A DNA stretch of 64,000 nucleotides from Cryptosporangium minutisporangium (GTDB lineage Bacteria; Actinomycetota; Actinomycetes; Mycobacteriales; Cryptosporangiaceae): the NCBI RefSeq assembly GCF_039536245.1, contig NZ_BAAAYN010000023.1:6875-70874 (forward strand), given 5' to 3'. Shown here in pieces: positions 50,535-63,084 of this stretch (its first letter is position 1; each line of letters opens with the position of its first letter). A program made the translations under genes and the position numbers. The notes under the pieces were generated by a model that was not told the origin of the DNA, did no database searches, and saw only the letters and a program-made list of their open reading frames with translations.

Positions 50535-51041
50535 TCAATGCGTGAGTAGCTTGAGAGCTACCGTCGCCAGGCCGAACAGCGCCGCCACGGCCGCCGACAC
50601 GGCCCGCTCCCAGCGAGACAGTTGTCCGGACCGGCCCATCTCCCAGCCGGCGAGGCCCAGTAGAGCCGTCGCGCAGCCCAGCGACCACAAGATCGCCGTT
50701 CGCAGCTCCATCCCGGTCGCGCGGAGCAGGAGGAGGCACGCCAACGGCAGGTAGGAGGCGGTGACCAGTTCCCACCCCTCGGTCACTTGCCGGCGGATGT
50801 GGCTCCAGCTGGGGCGGCGATCGCTGTGCAGTCGCTCGGCGACCACGCGGGCGTAGCGCTCCGCGCTCCAGTAGATGACGAGCGTTCCGACCACCACCAC
50901 CGACGTCTGCCACGCGGTCGCCGAGTGCGAAGCGGTGAGCACGGCGGCGCTGAGGATCAGGCCGTAGATCGCGGCAGCCGTTCCCTCCTCGGTGGCCCGC
51001 CGAAGCCGCAGTCGCGTCGAGAGCTCCACCGGGGGCCTCAC
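50535..51041 (-). CDS. Four-TM membrane protein, last gene of the glycosidase operon
   Basis: The protein has 168 residues from GTG 51041, which overlaps the GH13 stop by 4 bp (GTGA). Predicted membrane helices are about 30-50 (AIYGLILSAAVLTAS), 56-75 (TSVVVVGTLVIYWSAERYA), 105-125 (LPLACLLLLRATG) and 128-168 (AILWSLGCATALLGLAG and AVAALFGLATVALKLL). The segment ERYARVVAERLHSDRR lies between TM2 and TM3. I cannot name the family. Coupling to the glycosidase genes suggests a role in the same stress or sugar function. Confidence 0.75.
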   Translation of the reverse strand: MRPPVELSTRLRLRRATEEGTAAAIYGLILSAAVLTASHSATAWQTSVVVVGTLVIYWSAERYARVVAERLHSDRRPSWSHIRRQVTEGWELVTASYLPLACLLLLRATGMELRTAILWSLGCATALLGLAGWEMGRSGQLSRWERAVSAAVAALFGLATVALKLLTH

Positions 51042-52539
51042 ACCGACGGCTCTACCGCGACGAGATGCCAGCCCCACGCGGGCAGATCGACGAAGAGCCC
51101 GACGTCCGCCATCTCGCTACCGTCCCGAACGAACGGGTCCGAGTCGTACGGGTCCTCGTCGAGCAGCGGTGTCAGCGTCCACCGGTGCGACCGCAGGTCT
51201 GCCCACGGCAAGCGGACACGGCCCTGTGCGGGATCGGCGGAGAGATTGAGGATCACCAGCTGTCGCTCCGGCCCCTTCTCCCAGGTCCACGCGAGCAGGT
51301 TGCGGTGGGTGGGATTGTCCGGCCAGCCGGTCGTCTCCGACAAGCACCACTCACCGGATCGCAGTCCGCTGCGTCCGATCGCGGCGAGCAACCCCAGCGC
51401 GAACCGCCGGAGCTCGGGGTCGGAGGGCTCGTCGGGCCGCCGTCCGAGGAACACCGGCACGCGGACCCGCCGCCCGTCGAACTGTCCCTCGTGCCAGAGC
51501 GTGGCGCCCGGCAGCGTGGCGATCGCGACCGTCGCTGCCCGGAGCCGCTCCGGCGGCGACAGCGTGGACGCTGCCCGTGGCTCGTCGTGGTTCTCGATGA
51601 ACCGGATCAGCTTCCGCTGGTAGTCCGAGCCCGCCCGCAGATGCCCCCGGACACCGTCGGCGTCGCCGAGGAGACGATCGTAGAGACGTTTGTCGTAGCA
51701 GTAGTCAAAGCCCTGCCGCTGCAGGGTCCACTCCCGGTCCCAGTACGCCTCCGCGACGAACAGCAAGTGGGGATGGCGCTCCCGGACGCGGCGGAGGACC
51801 TCCGGCCAGAACTCCTCCGCAGGCGCCGGGCCCGCTCGTTCCGCCCACGTGGCGGCGAAGACGTCGGTGAGCAGCAGCATCGCCATGTCGCAGCGCAGCC
51901 CGTCGCACTGGTCGCCGATGTCCGACAGCACCTCGACGGTGGCCTGTCGCACCTCCGGATGGAACGCGTTGAGCTGTAGGACGTCCGGCCACGGCGGAAA
52001 GAAGGGATCCCGCCCCCGCGCGAGCACTGCGCCGCCGACCTCGACGAACGCGTCCGGCGAGCGGGCCAGGTCGTCGGACGTGCCGCGGATGAACAGCTCG
52101 GGCCGCCTCAGCGCCCACGGGTGGTCCGGCGCGACGTGGTTGGGCACGTAGTCGAGCACCAGCCGGATGCCCCGCTCCGCCAGCAGCGCCCGCGCCGCTG
52201 CGAGGGCATCCGGTCCGCCGAGGCGGGCGTCGACCCGGTAGTTGCGCACGCAGTACGGCGAGCCGACCACGTCTCCCGGCTCCAGATCCGGCAGCGCCGC
52301 GCGGAAAGCAGCCCGCAACTCGTCGTTGCCCAGCGCGATCTCCAGCCCGACCGGACTCCGCTCCCAGACGCCCATCAGCCAGATCGCATCGATGCCGGGC
52401 AGCGTGACCTCGTCCCACGCTTCGGCCGGGACGTCGGCGAGCGTCACCGGGCGCTGGTAGCGGCGTGCCAGCGCGGTCAGCCAGACCCAGGTGTCGACCT
52501 CGTGGATGACCGGCTGCGCCGGCCACGGCGCCGACCTGC

Positions 52540-52543
<4 letters not shown>
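51038..52543 (-). CDS. GH13 alpha-amylase-family glycoside hydrolase
   Basis: The protein has 501 residues from ATG 52543, overlapping the GH63 stop by 4 bp. The GH13 regions are readable: LVLDYVPNHVAPDHP (region I), CDGLRCDMAMLL with the nucleophile Asp (region II), LFVAEAYWDREW with the acid/base Glu (region III) and FIENHDEPRA with the stabilising Asp (region IV). It lacks a signal peptide, so it acts inside the cell. The product would be cleavage or transfer of an alpha-glucosyl bond; the exact subfamily is not clear. It shares an operon with a GH63-type enzyme and a membrane protein. Confidence 0.87.
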
Positions 52544-55296
<2,753 letters not shown>

Positions 55297-55438
55297 GTGC
55301 GCCATCCTTCCGGGCTAGCAGAGGCTCCGCCCAGTGCGCCACATCCGCCGGTGGCCGGACTCCTCCGCCAGAGGTGAACTTCGCCCGCGCGCTCGATCCC
55401 GTCCCGGTGTGGGTTCGGCGACCTGGGTCGCTGCGGAG

Positions 55439-58135
55439 TCAGTCCGGTGCGCCGAGGATTCCCAGACCCCGAGCGCGCATGACCGCTTCCCGCCGCCGCG
55501 AGGCACCCAGTTTCCGGTAGATCGATTTCAGGTGGGCCTTCACGGTGTTCACCGAGACGTGCAGCTCGTCGGCGATCTCTTGGGCGCTGAGCATCGTCGG
55601 CAGGTAGCGGAGCACGTCGTCCTCCCGCTCGCTGAGCCGATCGACCGGTGGGACCACGACGCCGGCCGTACCCCCGATGCTCCCCCCAGAGCTCGAGTCG
55701 GTCAGCAGGTCGGCGATCAGCGGTGACGGGCGGTCGGGCAGCCAGCGCTCGGAGCCGAACCCGACTGCCTCGGGAGCAGGTAGGCCGAGCATCCGATCGG
55801 TGCGTCGGCGCGCGAGGCCGAGCAAGACTTCGCGGATGCAGGAGTCCACGACGCCCGCCAGGTCCGCCGGCGTGGTGCCGAGTCGGGCCAGGAGGGATTC
55901 GGCGCCTCGGAAGTCGCCGAGCGCGATTTCGGCGCGGGCCAGGCAGATCGCTTCCCGCCGGGTGAGTGGATCACGTCCCGCCAGTTGCGCCTCCACCCGT
56001 TCGGGATGCCCGTCCACCAGATCGATCTCGGCCTCCACCAGCGCCACCCAGCGGGCCACCGTCGACGCGGTGCGGAGCAGCAGCGTCTCCGACCGGATCC
56101 GACGCAAAGCCGTCCGGGCCGTCGGAACGTCGTCGATCAGGCGGGAGTAGACGCAGTGTGCGACGTCGACCAGGACCGAGGACAGCGCGTCGGAACCTGC
56201 TCGGGCGGCCTGCGCGGCCAGCAGCGCCTGCCGCGCCGCGGGGACGTTCTGCCGGTCGGACTCGACCAGCACCAGGGCGACGTACGCGGCAACGCAGTCC
56301 GGGCTGTGCGACTGCCCGGTTCGGGACCCGTCGGCGGCGGTCTGCACGGCGAGTTCGTGGCAGGCCACCGCGTGCTCCCGCGCCTCCTCCGGGAAGCCCC
56401 GCAGGTAGGCCAGGAGCGCGAGGTGGCCCTGTGCGTCGAGTTCGACCCGCTGGACGCCGGCGATCCGCGCCGCGGCCCGGGCGGCTTCCAGATACCGTTC
56501 GGCCTTGTCCTGACGGCCGGTCCAGAACAGACCCACGCCCTTACTGCCCAGCGCGAGGGACCGGTACTGGAGTAATGCGGGGAACTGCGCGGTCGGGACA
56601 GCGGCGAGCCGATCCAGGATGTCGGTCGCGGCGGCGGTCCGAGTGGTGAAGTTGCCCTGGGCCGTCGCGGCGGCCAGCTCGAGGGTCCGCAGCGTGACCT
56701 CGATCGATCGTCGCTCCACCTCGAACCGCCCGGCGAGGCGGCGCCTGATCCGGCCCGTGTACTTCGGTACCGCTTCGTAGTCACCGGCGCAGTACCGGAG
56801 AAGCACCGTGCACAGCTCCAACCGCGCGTCCGTCAGGTACGCGCTCGCGGGAACCCGGTTCAGTGCCGCCACGAGCGCGGTGTGATCGCCGGCGAGCGCC
56901 AGCGGCCCGCCCCCGGTCTCCAGCAGACGGGCGAGGAACGGCCAGTGTGCGCCCGCGACCGCGCTCCGAATTGCGGCCAATGTGTCGTTCTCGTCGTCGT
57001 ACCACCGCGCCGCTCGGCGGTGGATCTCGGCGCCGGCTCCTGGTTCCTCCCGGCTCAGCTCGTAGCGGAGCAGATCACGAAGCAGCGGGTGGTACCGGTA
57101 CCATCCGGCCTTCTCTCCGCATGCGGTGACGAGCGCGTTCGTTTGTTCGAGGTTCTCCAGGAGGCGGGCGCTGTCGGATCCTTCGGTCAGCGCGTCCGCC
57201 AGCCCGGCGCACACCTCGTCGGGCAGGCTGGTCCGTCGGAGGAACGAGCGCACCGATGCGGGTAGGCCGCTGAGCACTTCGTGGGTCAGGTACGCCGCGA
57301 CCGCGGGCAGCGCGCCGGTGAAACCCTCGACCCGACGATCTGCACCCGAGCCGCCGCCGAGAAACGCGGCGGCGAGACTCAGGCCGGCCGGCCAGCCACC
57401 GGTTCGTCGCTGTACTCGGCGCGCATCGCCCACGGTCAGCTCCACACCGTGCCGAGCCAGCAGTTGCGCGCACTCGTCGTCGAAGAAGCGCAGGTCGCTG
57501 TCGCGGAGGTCGGTCAGTTCCCCGCTCACCCGCTCCCGGTGGAGGGACAGCCGGGGCTCGACCCGCGCCAGCAGCACCACCGCCAGCTGATTCGACGGGT
57601 AGCGCAGCAGGGCGCGGATGTCCTCGAGGACCCGCGGTTCGCAGATCTCGTCAACGCCGTCCAGAACGAGGACGAAGTCGTCGAGGGTGGCTGCGCATTC
57701 GTGGGCCGCCACCGCGCAGTCGGCGGGCGGCGCGGATGCCGGGCCGACGCCGCCGGCGCGTCCGAGGACGGCGAAGAGGCGGGATCGGAACGTGTCCGGA
57801 TCGCTGTCCGCCGCGGTCAGCGTCAGCCAGCCGACCGACCGCGACGTGGTCGCGGCCCACGCCCGTACGGCCACCGTCTTCCCCCACCCCGCGCCGGCGC
57901 ACACCAGCGTGGTGCCCTGTCGGGTGCTCGCCTCGATCGTGGCGGTCAGCCGTTCTCGTTCGATCAGAACGGGAGGTAGTCGCGGAGACTCGTCTTCCGG
58001 CGGGCGGTAGCGAAGGATCTCCGCCCCCCGCCGTTCGGACGTGCGGCTCCGCACGGGCCGTCGGCTCCGAATCGCTGGTTCGGCATAGCGCCGCGGTGCA
58101 CCGTCAGAATTCTGTAGTCCGTCCCTGCCTCGCAC
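55439..58135 (-). CDS. Large STAND-type LuxR regulator (MalT-like) 2
   Basis: The protein has about 898 residues if ATG 58135 is used; the start is uncertain and GTG 58054 is an alternative. The family similarity begins near residue 50 (PPVLIERERLTATIEAS). Walker A is AGAGWGKT at about 80-87; Walker B is FVLVLDGVDEI. The long helical middle is rich in Ala and Leu like MalT-type TPR regions. The C-terminal LuxR HTH is LSEREDDVLRYLPTM with SVNTVKAHLKSIYRKL. It follows the same architecture as the regulator at 47781. It reads toward the GH63 gene start (142-bp gap), so it is upstream of the glycosidase operon and on the same strand. Confidence 0.84.
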   Translation of the reverse strand: MRGRDGLQNSDGAPRRYAEPAIRSRRPVRSRTSERRGAEILRYRPPEDESPRLPPVLIERERLTATIEASTRQGTTLVCAGAGWGKTVAVRAWAATTSRSVGWLTLTAADSDPDTFRSRLFAVLGRAGGVGPASAPPADCAVAAHECAATLDDFVLVLDGVDEICEPRVLEDIRALLRYPSNQLAVVLLARVEPRLSLHRERVSGELTDLRDSDLRFFDDECAQLLARHGVELTVGDARRVQRRTGGWPAGLSLAAAFLGGGSGADRRVEGFTGALPAVAAYLTHEVLSGLPASVRSFLRRTSLPDEVCAGLADALTEGSDSARLLENLEQTNALVTACGEKAGWYRYHPLLRDLLRYELSREEPGAGAEIHRRAARWYDDENDTLAAIRSAVAGAHWPFLARLLETGGGPLALAGDHTALVAALNRVPASAYLTDARLELCTVLLRYCAGDYEAVPKYTGRIRRRLAGRFEVERRSIEVTLRTLELAAATAQGNFTTRTAAATDILDRLAAVPTAQFPALLQYRSLALGSKGVGLFWTGRQDKAERYLEAARAAARIAGVQRVELDAQGHLALLAYLRGFPEEAREHAVACHELAVQTAADGSRTGQSHSPDCVAAYVALVLVESDRQNVPAARQALLAAQAARAGSDALSSVLVDVAHCVYSRLIDDVPTARTALRRIRSETLLLRTASTVARWVALVEAEIDLVDGHPERVEAQLAGRDPLTRREAICLARAEIALGDFRGAESLLARLGTTPADLAGVVDSCIREVLLGLARRRTDRMLGLPAPEAVGFGSERWLPDRPSPLIADLLTDSSSGGSIGGTAGVVVPPVDRLSEREDDVLRYLPTMLSAQEIADELHVSVNTVKAHLKSIYRKLGASRRREAVMRARGLGILGAPD

Positions 58136-58635
58136 GCTGCTCGACCACCCCTCGCCGCCCTACGGGGCGTGGTTCGCGCACGCCGCCGCACACCTCCTGT
58201 GCTCGATCCCGGTTCGCCGCCGGTCGATGCCGCCCGATTCGCGGCGGGCCCCGAGGTTCCGGCGCCTCGCGCGTGGACGGAACGGCATCAACGCCCGGTG
58301 ACGACGAGCGCAGGCGTTCCGCCGTCCCGGCTGGGCGTTCCGGTGCGGCAGCGGCAAGTGTCCAGAGCGACGTCGCACACAGCGGGTCTGCCGGGACCCG
58401 GCATGGAGGCGCTGGGCCACCCGGACCTTCCGGACGCGACCATGCCCCGGCATGACACCACACGACGCGACGCGGGCGGATCCCCCGAATCGGGTGAGTT
58501 TGGATGAGTAATCGTTGTCTTGAGGCCAATCCCTTCTGGACGGAAAGCCGCCTCAGCTGTCGTGCGTGCACTGCCGCGCGGGATTCACCCTCCCTAGATG
58601 AGGTGCCACCGCCGAGTCCGTCGCAACCTGCCGGA
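58136..58635. other. 500-bp stretch without a convincing gene
   Basis: Open frames here are short shadows without RBS or family likeness. It must contain the divergent promoters of the LuxR-type regulator (minus strand) and of the lipoprotein gene (plus strand). A 14-bp palindrome CATGCC-CC-GGCATG at 58441-58454 is the only distinct symmetric site. Confidence 0.5.
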
Positions 58636-59043
58636 ATGAGGCGATACCGCAGACTGCTCACCGCCGCCGCCGTTCTCGTCGCCCTCGGCGTCGGAGGATG
58701 CGCGGACGATCCGACCGAGCCCCCGGTGTGCGAGAGCCTCGCCGCCGCTCAGGTGACCGTCGACCACATCCGGGAAACCAACGACTCCGAGAACGGACTC
58801 AGCCAGCTCAGGCCCTATCTGGCACAGCTGAGGACCGATCTGCAACAGCTCTACGCCGACGCCAAGACGCAGTACGCGCCGCAGGCCGAAGCTCTGCGGA
58901 CCTCCGTGGACGAGCTCTCGACACGCGTGGACACCGCGAAGGCCGACCCGAACACGGAGAACATCGCCGCAGTGCGGAGCGCGGTCGGTGGCGTCCGCGA
59001 GAGCGCGCGGCAGCTGCGCGACGCGTTGGCCGGAACCTGCTGA
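58636..59043 (+). CDS. Small lipoprotein with coiled-coil body
   Basis: The protein has 135 residues from ATG 58636; the frame upstream to 58504 is not signal-like. The signal peptide (RRYRRLLTAAAVLVALGVGG) ends before Cys at about 22 with the lipobox VGGC. The mature part has two long helices with heptad leucines: LSQLRPYLAQLRTDLQQLYA and ALRTSVDELSTRVDTAKAD. It has single Cys residues after the lipobox (VCES) and at the very C-terminus (GTC), which may pair. No homologue is recognised; the architecture suggests a cell-surface spacer or adaptor. Confidence 0.75.
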   Translation: MRRYRRLLTAAAVLVALGVGGCADDPTEPPVCESLAAAQVTVDHIRETNDSENGLSQLRPYLAQLRTDLQQLYADAKTQYAPQAEALRTSVDELSTRVDTAKADPNTENIAAVRSAVGGVRESARQLRDALAGTC

Positions 59044-59168
59044 ACGGCCCGGCCACCGGCCGCCCCGACGAACTCGCCCGCTGCGGATGGCGCGCGCGTA
59101 CGCGGATCGGCGCACGCTCTGCGACGGCGAAGGACCACATCTCAGCCCACTCGGCGGGAGGCACGGCC

Positions 59169-59663
59169 ATGACCACTTTCACGGTATGGAAGTTCGACAA
59201 CACCACGGACGCGGACGGGATCTACTCGGCCCTCCAACAGGCGGCCGACGACGGACTGGTCACGATCGTCGACCACGCCGTCGTCCGCTGGCCGGAAGGC
59301 GCGGACCGGCCGGACATCGACCACAAGCACAACAGCGTCCGGAAAGGCGCTGGGTGGGGGGCGCTCTGGGGTCTCGTCGTCGGTGCGCTGTTCTTCGTTC
59401 CGGTCGTGGGTGGGGTGGTCGGCGCCTCGATCGGTGCGATCAGCAAGGCGACGGAGGGCACCGGCATCACCAAGGAGGATCTGGAGAGGATCCGCACGCA
59501 GGTGACCGAGGGAACGTCGGCGCTGTTCCTCGTCACCGACAAGGGTGACCTGGACCGCTTGGGCGAGCGGTTCCACGGCATGCACAGCACGCTGGTGGCG
59601 ACCAACCTCACCGAGGGTGAGCGGGAGATCCTCTTCGAGACGTTCGGCGACCACCGCGGCTGA
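59169..59663 (+). CDS. DUF1269-family membrane-associated protein
   Basis: The protein has 164 residues from ATG 59169. The N-terminal half MTTFTVWKFDNTTDADGIYS, then VTIVDHAVVRWPEGADRPD, is followed by a glycine-rich hydrophobic segment (GALWGLVVGALFFVPVVGG, GASIGAI) typical of DUF1269. The C-terminal part TSALFLVTDKGDLDRLGERF repeats the small beta-alpha unit of the N-terminus. The family often sits with stress-related genes; a defined role is not known. It is separated from the lipoprotein by 125 nt and from the next gene by 8 nt. Confidence 0.8.
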   Translation: MTTFTVWKFDNTTDADGIYSALQQAADDGLVTIVDHAVVRWPEGADRPDIDHKHNSVRKGAGWGALWGLVVGALFFVPVVGGVVGASIGAISKATEGTGITKEDLERIRTQVTEGTSALFLVTDKGDLDRLGERFHGMHSTLVATNLTEGEREILFETFGDHRG

Positions 59664-59671
59664 GAACGACG

Positions 59672-60562
59672 ATGACGTACTCGCTCCTCGGCCGCGATGC
59701 CACCAACGGTGACCTCGGCACCGCCGTGCAGTCGAAGTTCCCGGGCGTCGGCAGCCTCGTCCCGTACGGCGAGGCCGAGGTCGGTGCCGTCGCTACCCAG
59801 GGATTCGGTAATCCGCGCCACGGATCGGTCGGCCTGCAGCTGCTGCGGTGCGGGGCGACGCCTCGCCAGGCCGTCGACATCCTGCTCAACGGCGACCCCG
59901 ACCAGCACAAGCGGCAGTTCGCCCTGATCGACCGGGACGGCCGCGTCGCCGCCCACACCGGCGGGGAGTTGCAGACCTGGGACGGGTGGTCCGGCAGTGT
60001 TTCGGGGCGCGACTGCGTCGCACTGGGGAACGGCCTGGCGAGCGGCGACGTCGTCGAGCGGATGGTTCGGACCTTCGAGGGCGCGCCCGGCTCGCTGGCC
60101 GAGCGGCTGATGGCCGGCCTCGACGCGGGCGAACAGGCGGGCGGCGACATCCGCGGCCAGCAGTCCGCGGCACTGCTGATCGTGCGGCGCGACGGTGGCT
60201 ACGGGTCGCTGGACGACCGGCACGTGGTGATCTCGATTTACGACCACGAGCGGCCGATCGCGGAGCTGATCCGCTGCTACGCGCTGCACCGGCTTGCGTA
60301 CTTCCCGAGCGACCCGGCGAACCTGGTGCCGATCACACCGGACCTCGCGCTCGAGCTCAAGCGGCTGATGGCGGTCTCCGGCTACTTCCGGGGTGAGCTC
60401 GACGCCTCGTGGGACGAGCCCGCACAGCGACGGTTCCAGCTCTTCCTCGGCAGTGAGAACTACGACAACCGCATCCACGCCGACGGGCTGGTCGACCTCG
60501 AAGTGGTCGCGGACCTCCGCCGACGCTACGGCCCCGAGGCGAGCGCCGGCCCAGTGGGCTGA
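59672..60562 (+). CDS. DUF1028-family putative Ntn-type hydrolase
   Basis: The protein has 296 residues. The DUF1028 start is typical: TYSLLGRDATNGDLGTAVQS, KFPGVGSLVPYGEAEVGAVA, TQGFGNPRHGSVGLQLL. It continues with FALIDRDGRVAAHTG and CVALGNGLASGDVVERM, as in the Ntn-hydrolase-like core. The C-terminal part (about 225-296) has ELKRLMAVSGYFRGELDASW, a form of small peptidoglycan-binding-like repeat seen in some members. ATG 59672 lies 8 nt after the DUF1269 stop, so both are probably cotranscribed. Substrate unknown. Confidence 0.84.
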   Translation: MTYSLLGRDATNGDLGTAVQSKFPGVGSLVPYGEAEVGAVATQGFGNPRHGSVGLQLLRCGATPRQAVDILLNGDPDQHKRQFALIDRDGRVAAHTGGELQTWDGWSGSVSGRDCVALGNGLASGDVVERMVRTFEGAPGSLAERLMAGLDAGEQAGGDIRGQQSAALLIVRRDGGYGSLDDRHVVISIYDHERPIAELIRCYALHRLAYFPSDPANLVPITPDLALELKRLMAVSGYFRGELDASWDEPAQRRFQLFLGSENYDNRIHADGLVDLEVVADLRRRYGPEASAGPVG

Positions 60563-60666
60563 CGCCGGCCCAACTCACCCCGGCTGGGTGAGGCCCCTCC
60601 CCGGCGCCGCGTGGTTGGTTGTGGGCCGCGGATGCCGAAGCGCACGACCGAGAGGGCGTGGGAGCG

Positions 60667-61032
60667 ATGTGCAGGTTAATGGCTTACTCAGGCGGCCCCG
60701 TCCTCGCCGACGACTTGTTGTTCCGGCCCAAGCACTCGATCATCGACCAGAGTCTGCACGCGGACCTCGGCGGCATCACCACGAACGGTGACGGTTTCGG
60801 CATCGGGTGGTACGGCATCGACGATCGCACGTCACCGACCGTGTGCAAGGGCACCCACCCGGCCTGGACCGACCAGAACCTGCGTGAGCTCGACGACAGC
60901 CGATTCATCGTCTCCGAGCCGCTGCGAGACCTGCCCGGCGCCTGGTCGGAGGTCCCCGAGGGTTCCTGGGCGCTCGTCCGCCAGAGCCAACAGGAGACTC
61001 ATCCGTTCCAGCCGATCGCCCCCGCGTCATGA
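60667..61032 (+). pseudogene. Class-II glutamine amidotransferase with a large in-frame internal deletion
   Basis: ATG 60667 is preceded by GGGAG. The N-terminus MCRLMAYSGGPVLADDLLF keeps the nucleophile Cys after Met, and NGDGFGIGWYG and KGTHPAWTDQNLREL are typical of the EgtC/YafJ-like family. Immediately after LREL comes DDSRFIVSEPLRDLPGAWSE, which belongs to the C-terminal part of the family. About 130 residues are missing, including the glutamine-binding core (the usual HVRAAT and HPFRHGRW-like segments). The remaining 121 codons stay in frame and end at a stop that overlaps the next start, so the product could be made but should not be active. Confidence 0.75.
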
Positions 61033-62471
61033 GGGCGACGGTCCCGTCGGCGCGCCACCGGGATCCGGCCGGGCGAGCCGAGGCCGGGTTGTCCGCGCGG
61101 GAACGGGCGCCGCTGGCGAGCCACGCGGACTACGCGCCGGCCCTCGACCGGGTCGATCCGGTCGCCATTCTCGCGGCACAGGCCACTGAGCGGGTGCCGG
61201 AACTGGTGCCGGTACGACACGCACGGATGCTGGTCTCCCCCTTCACGTTCTACCGGGGCGCGGCCGCGATCATGGCCGCCGACCTGGCTGCGACACCGCA
61301 CTCGGGCTTCCCAGTTCAGCTCTGCGGGGACGCGCACCTGTCCAACTTCGGAGTGTTCGGATCACCCGAGCGGCGGATGCTCTTCGACGTCAACGACTTC
61401 GACGAGACGCATCCCGGTCCCTGGGAGTGGGACATCAAACGGTTGGCGGCCAGTCTCGTCGTCGCGGCTCGAGCCAACGGCTTCCGCCGGAAGGCCCGCG
61501 CCGAGATCGTCCGGGCTGCGGTCGCCAGGTATCGAGGCGCGATGGCAGAGTTCGCCGCGGCCGGCGAACTCGAGGTTTGGTACGCCCACGCCGATTTCGA
61601 TCAGCTGGCTCCGCAGTTGTCGGCCCAACTCAGCACCGCACAGCGGCGCAAGCAGCTGGGCAAGGCGCAGGCCAAGGCCCGGTCGCGGAACAGTCTGCAG
61701 GCCTACCGCAAGCTCACCGCGATCCAGAACGGTCGGCGGCGGATCGTCGCCGACCCGCCGCTCCTGGTGCCGGTGGGCGATCTGCTCCCCGGCCGCGACA
61801 GCGAGGATCTCGCCGCTGAGATCCGCGGGCTGCTCAGCCGTTACCGACGAAGCCTGGCTCCCGAGCGCCGCCGGCTCTTCGACGCGTTCGAGTACGTCGA
61901 CATGGCCCGCAAGGTGGTCGGCGTCGGCAGCGTCGGTACTCGCTGCTGGATCGTGTTGCTCCGCGGACGCGACGACAACGATCCGCTGCTCCTCCAGGTG
62001 AAGGAGGCCCAACGATCGGTGCTGGCCGGGCATGTTCCGTCCGGCCTGGCGTTGCCGCACCGACTGAACGAGGGCCAGCGGGTGGTCAACGGCCAACGGC
62101 TCATGCAGGTGGCCAGCGACATCTTCCTGGGCTGGGAACGGGCAGCGGGATCGGACGGCCAAACCCGCGACTTCTACGTGCGCCAGCTCCGGGACTGGAA
62201 AGGATCCGCGGTCGTCGAGGAGATGGACCGTGCTGGGTTGCGAACCTACGGCGAGCTGTGTGCGTGGACGCTGTCCCGCGCGCACGCCCGCACCGGCGAT
62301 CGGATCGCGATCGCGGCGTACCTCGGCGACGAACCGACGTTCGACGAGGCGCTGGTCGAATTCTCCGAGCGTTACGCGGACCAGTCGGAGCGCGACTACG
62401 CGGCCCTCCAGGAGGCCGTGCGCGTCGGCAGGCTCGAGGCGGCGGGTACGGCGAGCGACGAGGAAGCGTGA
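61029..62471 (+). CDS. DUF2252-family protein (kinase-like fold)
   Basis: The protein has 480 residues. ATG 61029 overlaps the upstream stop by 4 bp. Landmarks are SPFTFYRGAAAIMAADLA, LCGDAHLSNFGVFGSPERRM, FDVNDFDETHPGPWEWDIKR, VGVGSVGTRCWIVLLRGRDD and LLLQVKEAQRSVLAG. The GDAHLSNFG and DFNDFDE-like motifs match the catalytic loop and metal loop of aminoglycoside-phosphotransferase/kinase-fold proteins. Function is unknown. The family is widespread in actinobacteria and often sits alone; here it is coupled to a broken amidotransferase. Confidence 0.85.
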   Translation: MRATVPSARHRDPAGRAEAGLSARERAPLASHADYAPALDRVDPVAILAAQATERVPELVPVRHARMLVSPFTFYRGAAAIMAADLAATPHSGFPVQLCGDAHLSNFGVFGSPERRMLFDVNDFDETHPGPWEWDIKRLAASLVVAARANGFRRKARAEIVRAAVARYRGAMAEFAAAGELEVWYAHADFDQLAPQLSAQLSTAQRRKQLGKAQAKARSRNSLQAYRKLTAIQNGRRRIVADPPLLVPVGDLLPGRDSEDLAAEIRGLLSRYRRSLAPERRRLFDAFEYVDMARKVVGVGSVGTRCWIVLLRGRDDNDPLLLQVKEAQRSVLAGHVPSGLALPHRLNEGQRVVNGQRLMQVASDIFLGWERAAGSDGQTRDFYVRQLRDWKGSAVVEEMDRAGLRTYGELCAWTLSRAHARTGDRIAIAAYLGDEPTFDEALVEFSERYADQSERDYAALQEAVRVGRLEAAGTASDEEA

Positions 62472-62486
62472 GCGCGGGTCGCCGGA

Positions 62487-63044
62487 TCACTCGGTCCGGC
62501 GACCTGCGGCTCCGATCTGCGCGGCGGTCACCAGGAAGCGGATACCGAGCCCGAGGAAGACCATGCCGCCGATCATCTGCGCGCTGGCCAGGAGCCGCGC
62601 GGCGCCGGTCTGCGGGACGACGTCACCGAACCCGGTCGTGGAGAACACGGTGATCGTGAAGTAGAGCGCATCGTGGTGGGACAGCGGCTCGCTGAAGCTC
62701 GCCCTGTCCACCCCGGCCAGCATGAGATAGGCCGTGGCGAACACGACGAGGAACAGCGGGGCGGCGACGGCGAGCGCCTGGATCGCGCGGAGGCGTGGCA
62801 CCGGCGACCGGCTGATCGCCCGGAACTGCAGGATCAGAACCGACACGACGGCGACCGCACCGGCGATTACCAGCACCAGCACGCCCCAGCTCGTGCGGGC
62901 GGGCACCGCCGGAACCGCGTAGTACGTGCCGAGCAGCAGCGTCGTCGTGATCGCGGACCGCAGCAGCGTCGCGGGGACCGGTTTCAGTCCGCGGCCACGC
63001 ACCCGGGTACCCGGCCGCTCGGCCCCGGTCGTCTCCGTTGCCAC
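62487..63044 (-). CDS. Potassium channel-family protein
   Basis: The protein has 185 residues from GTG 63044, with GGAGAGGAGAG upstream; a longer frame lacks likeness. Hydrophobic segments are about 28-45 (ITTTLLLGTYYAVPAV), 55-75 (GVLVLVIAGAVAVVSVLIL) and 95-115 (LFLVVFATAYLMLAG), then the pore loop ALYFTITVFSTTGFGDVVPQ and a final TM (IGGMVFLGLGIRFLVTA). The selectivity filter is TTGFGD instead of TVGYGD, a known variant. It has no RCK domain, so gating would be independent of soluble ligands. It is 15 nt from the convergent DUF2252 stop. Confidence 0.85.
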   Translation of the reverse strand: MATETTGAERPGTRVRGRGLKPVPATLLRSAITTTLLLGTYYAVPAVPARTSWGVLVLVIAGAVAVVSVLILQFRAISRSPVPRLRAIQALAVAAPLFLVVFATAYLMLAGVDRASFSEPLSHHDALYFTITVFSTTGFGDVVPQTGAARLLASAQMIGGMVFLGLGIRFLVTAAQIGAAGRRTE

Positions 63045-63084
63045 GGCTCTCCTCTCCACGTCCGCGACGGTCTCCTGGCGGGCA

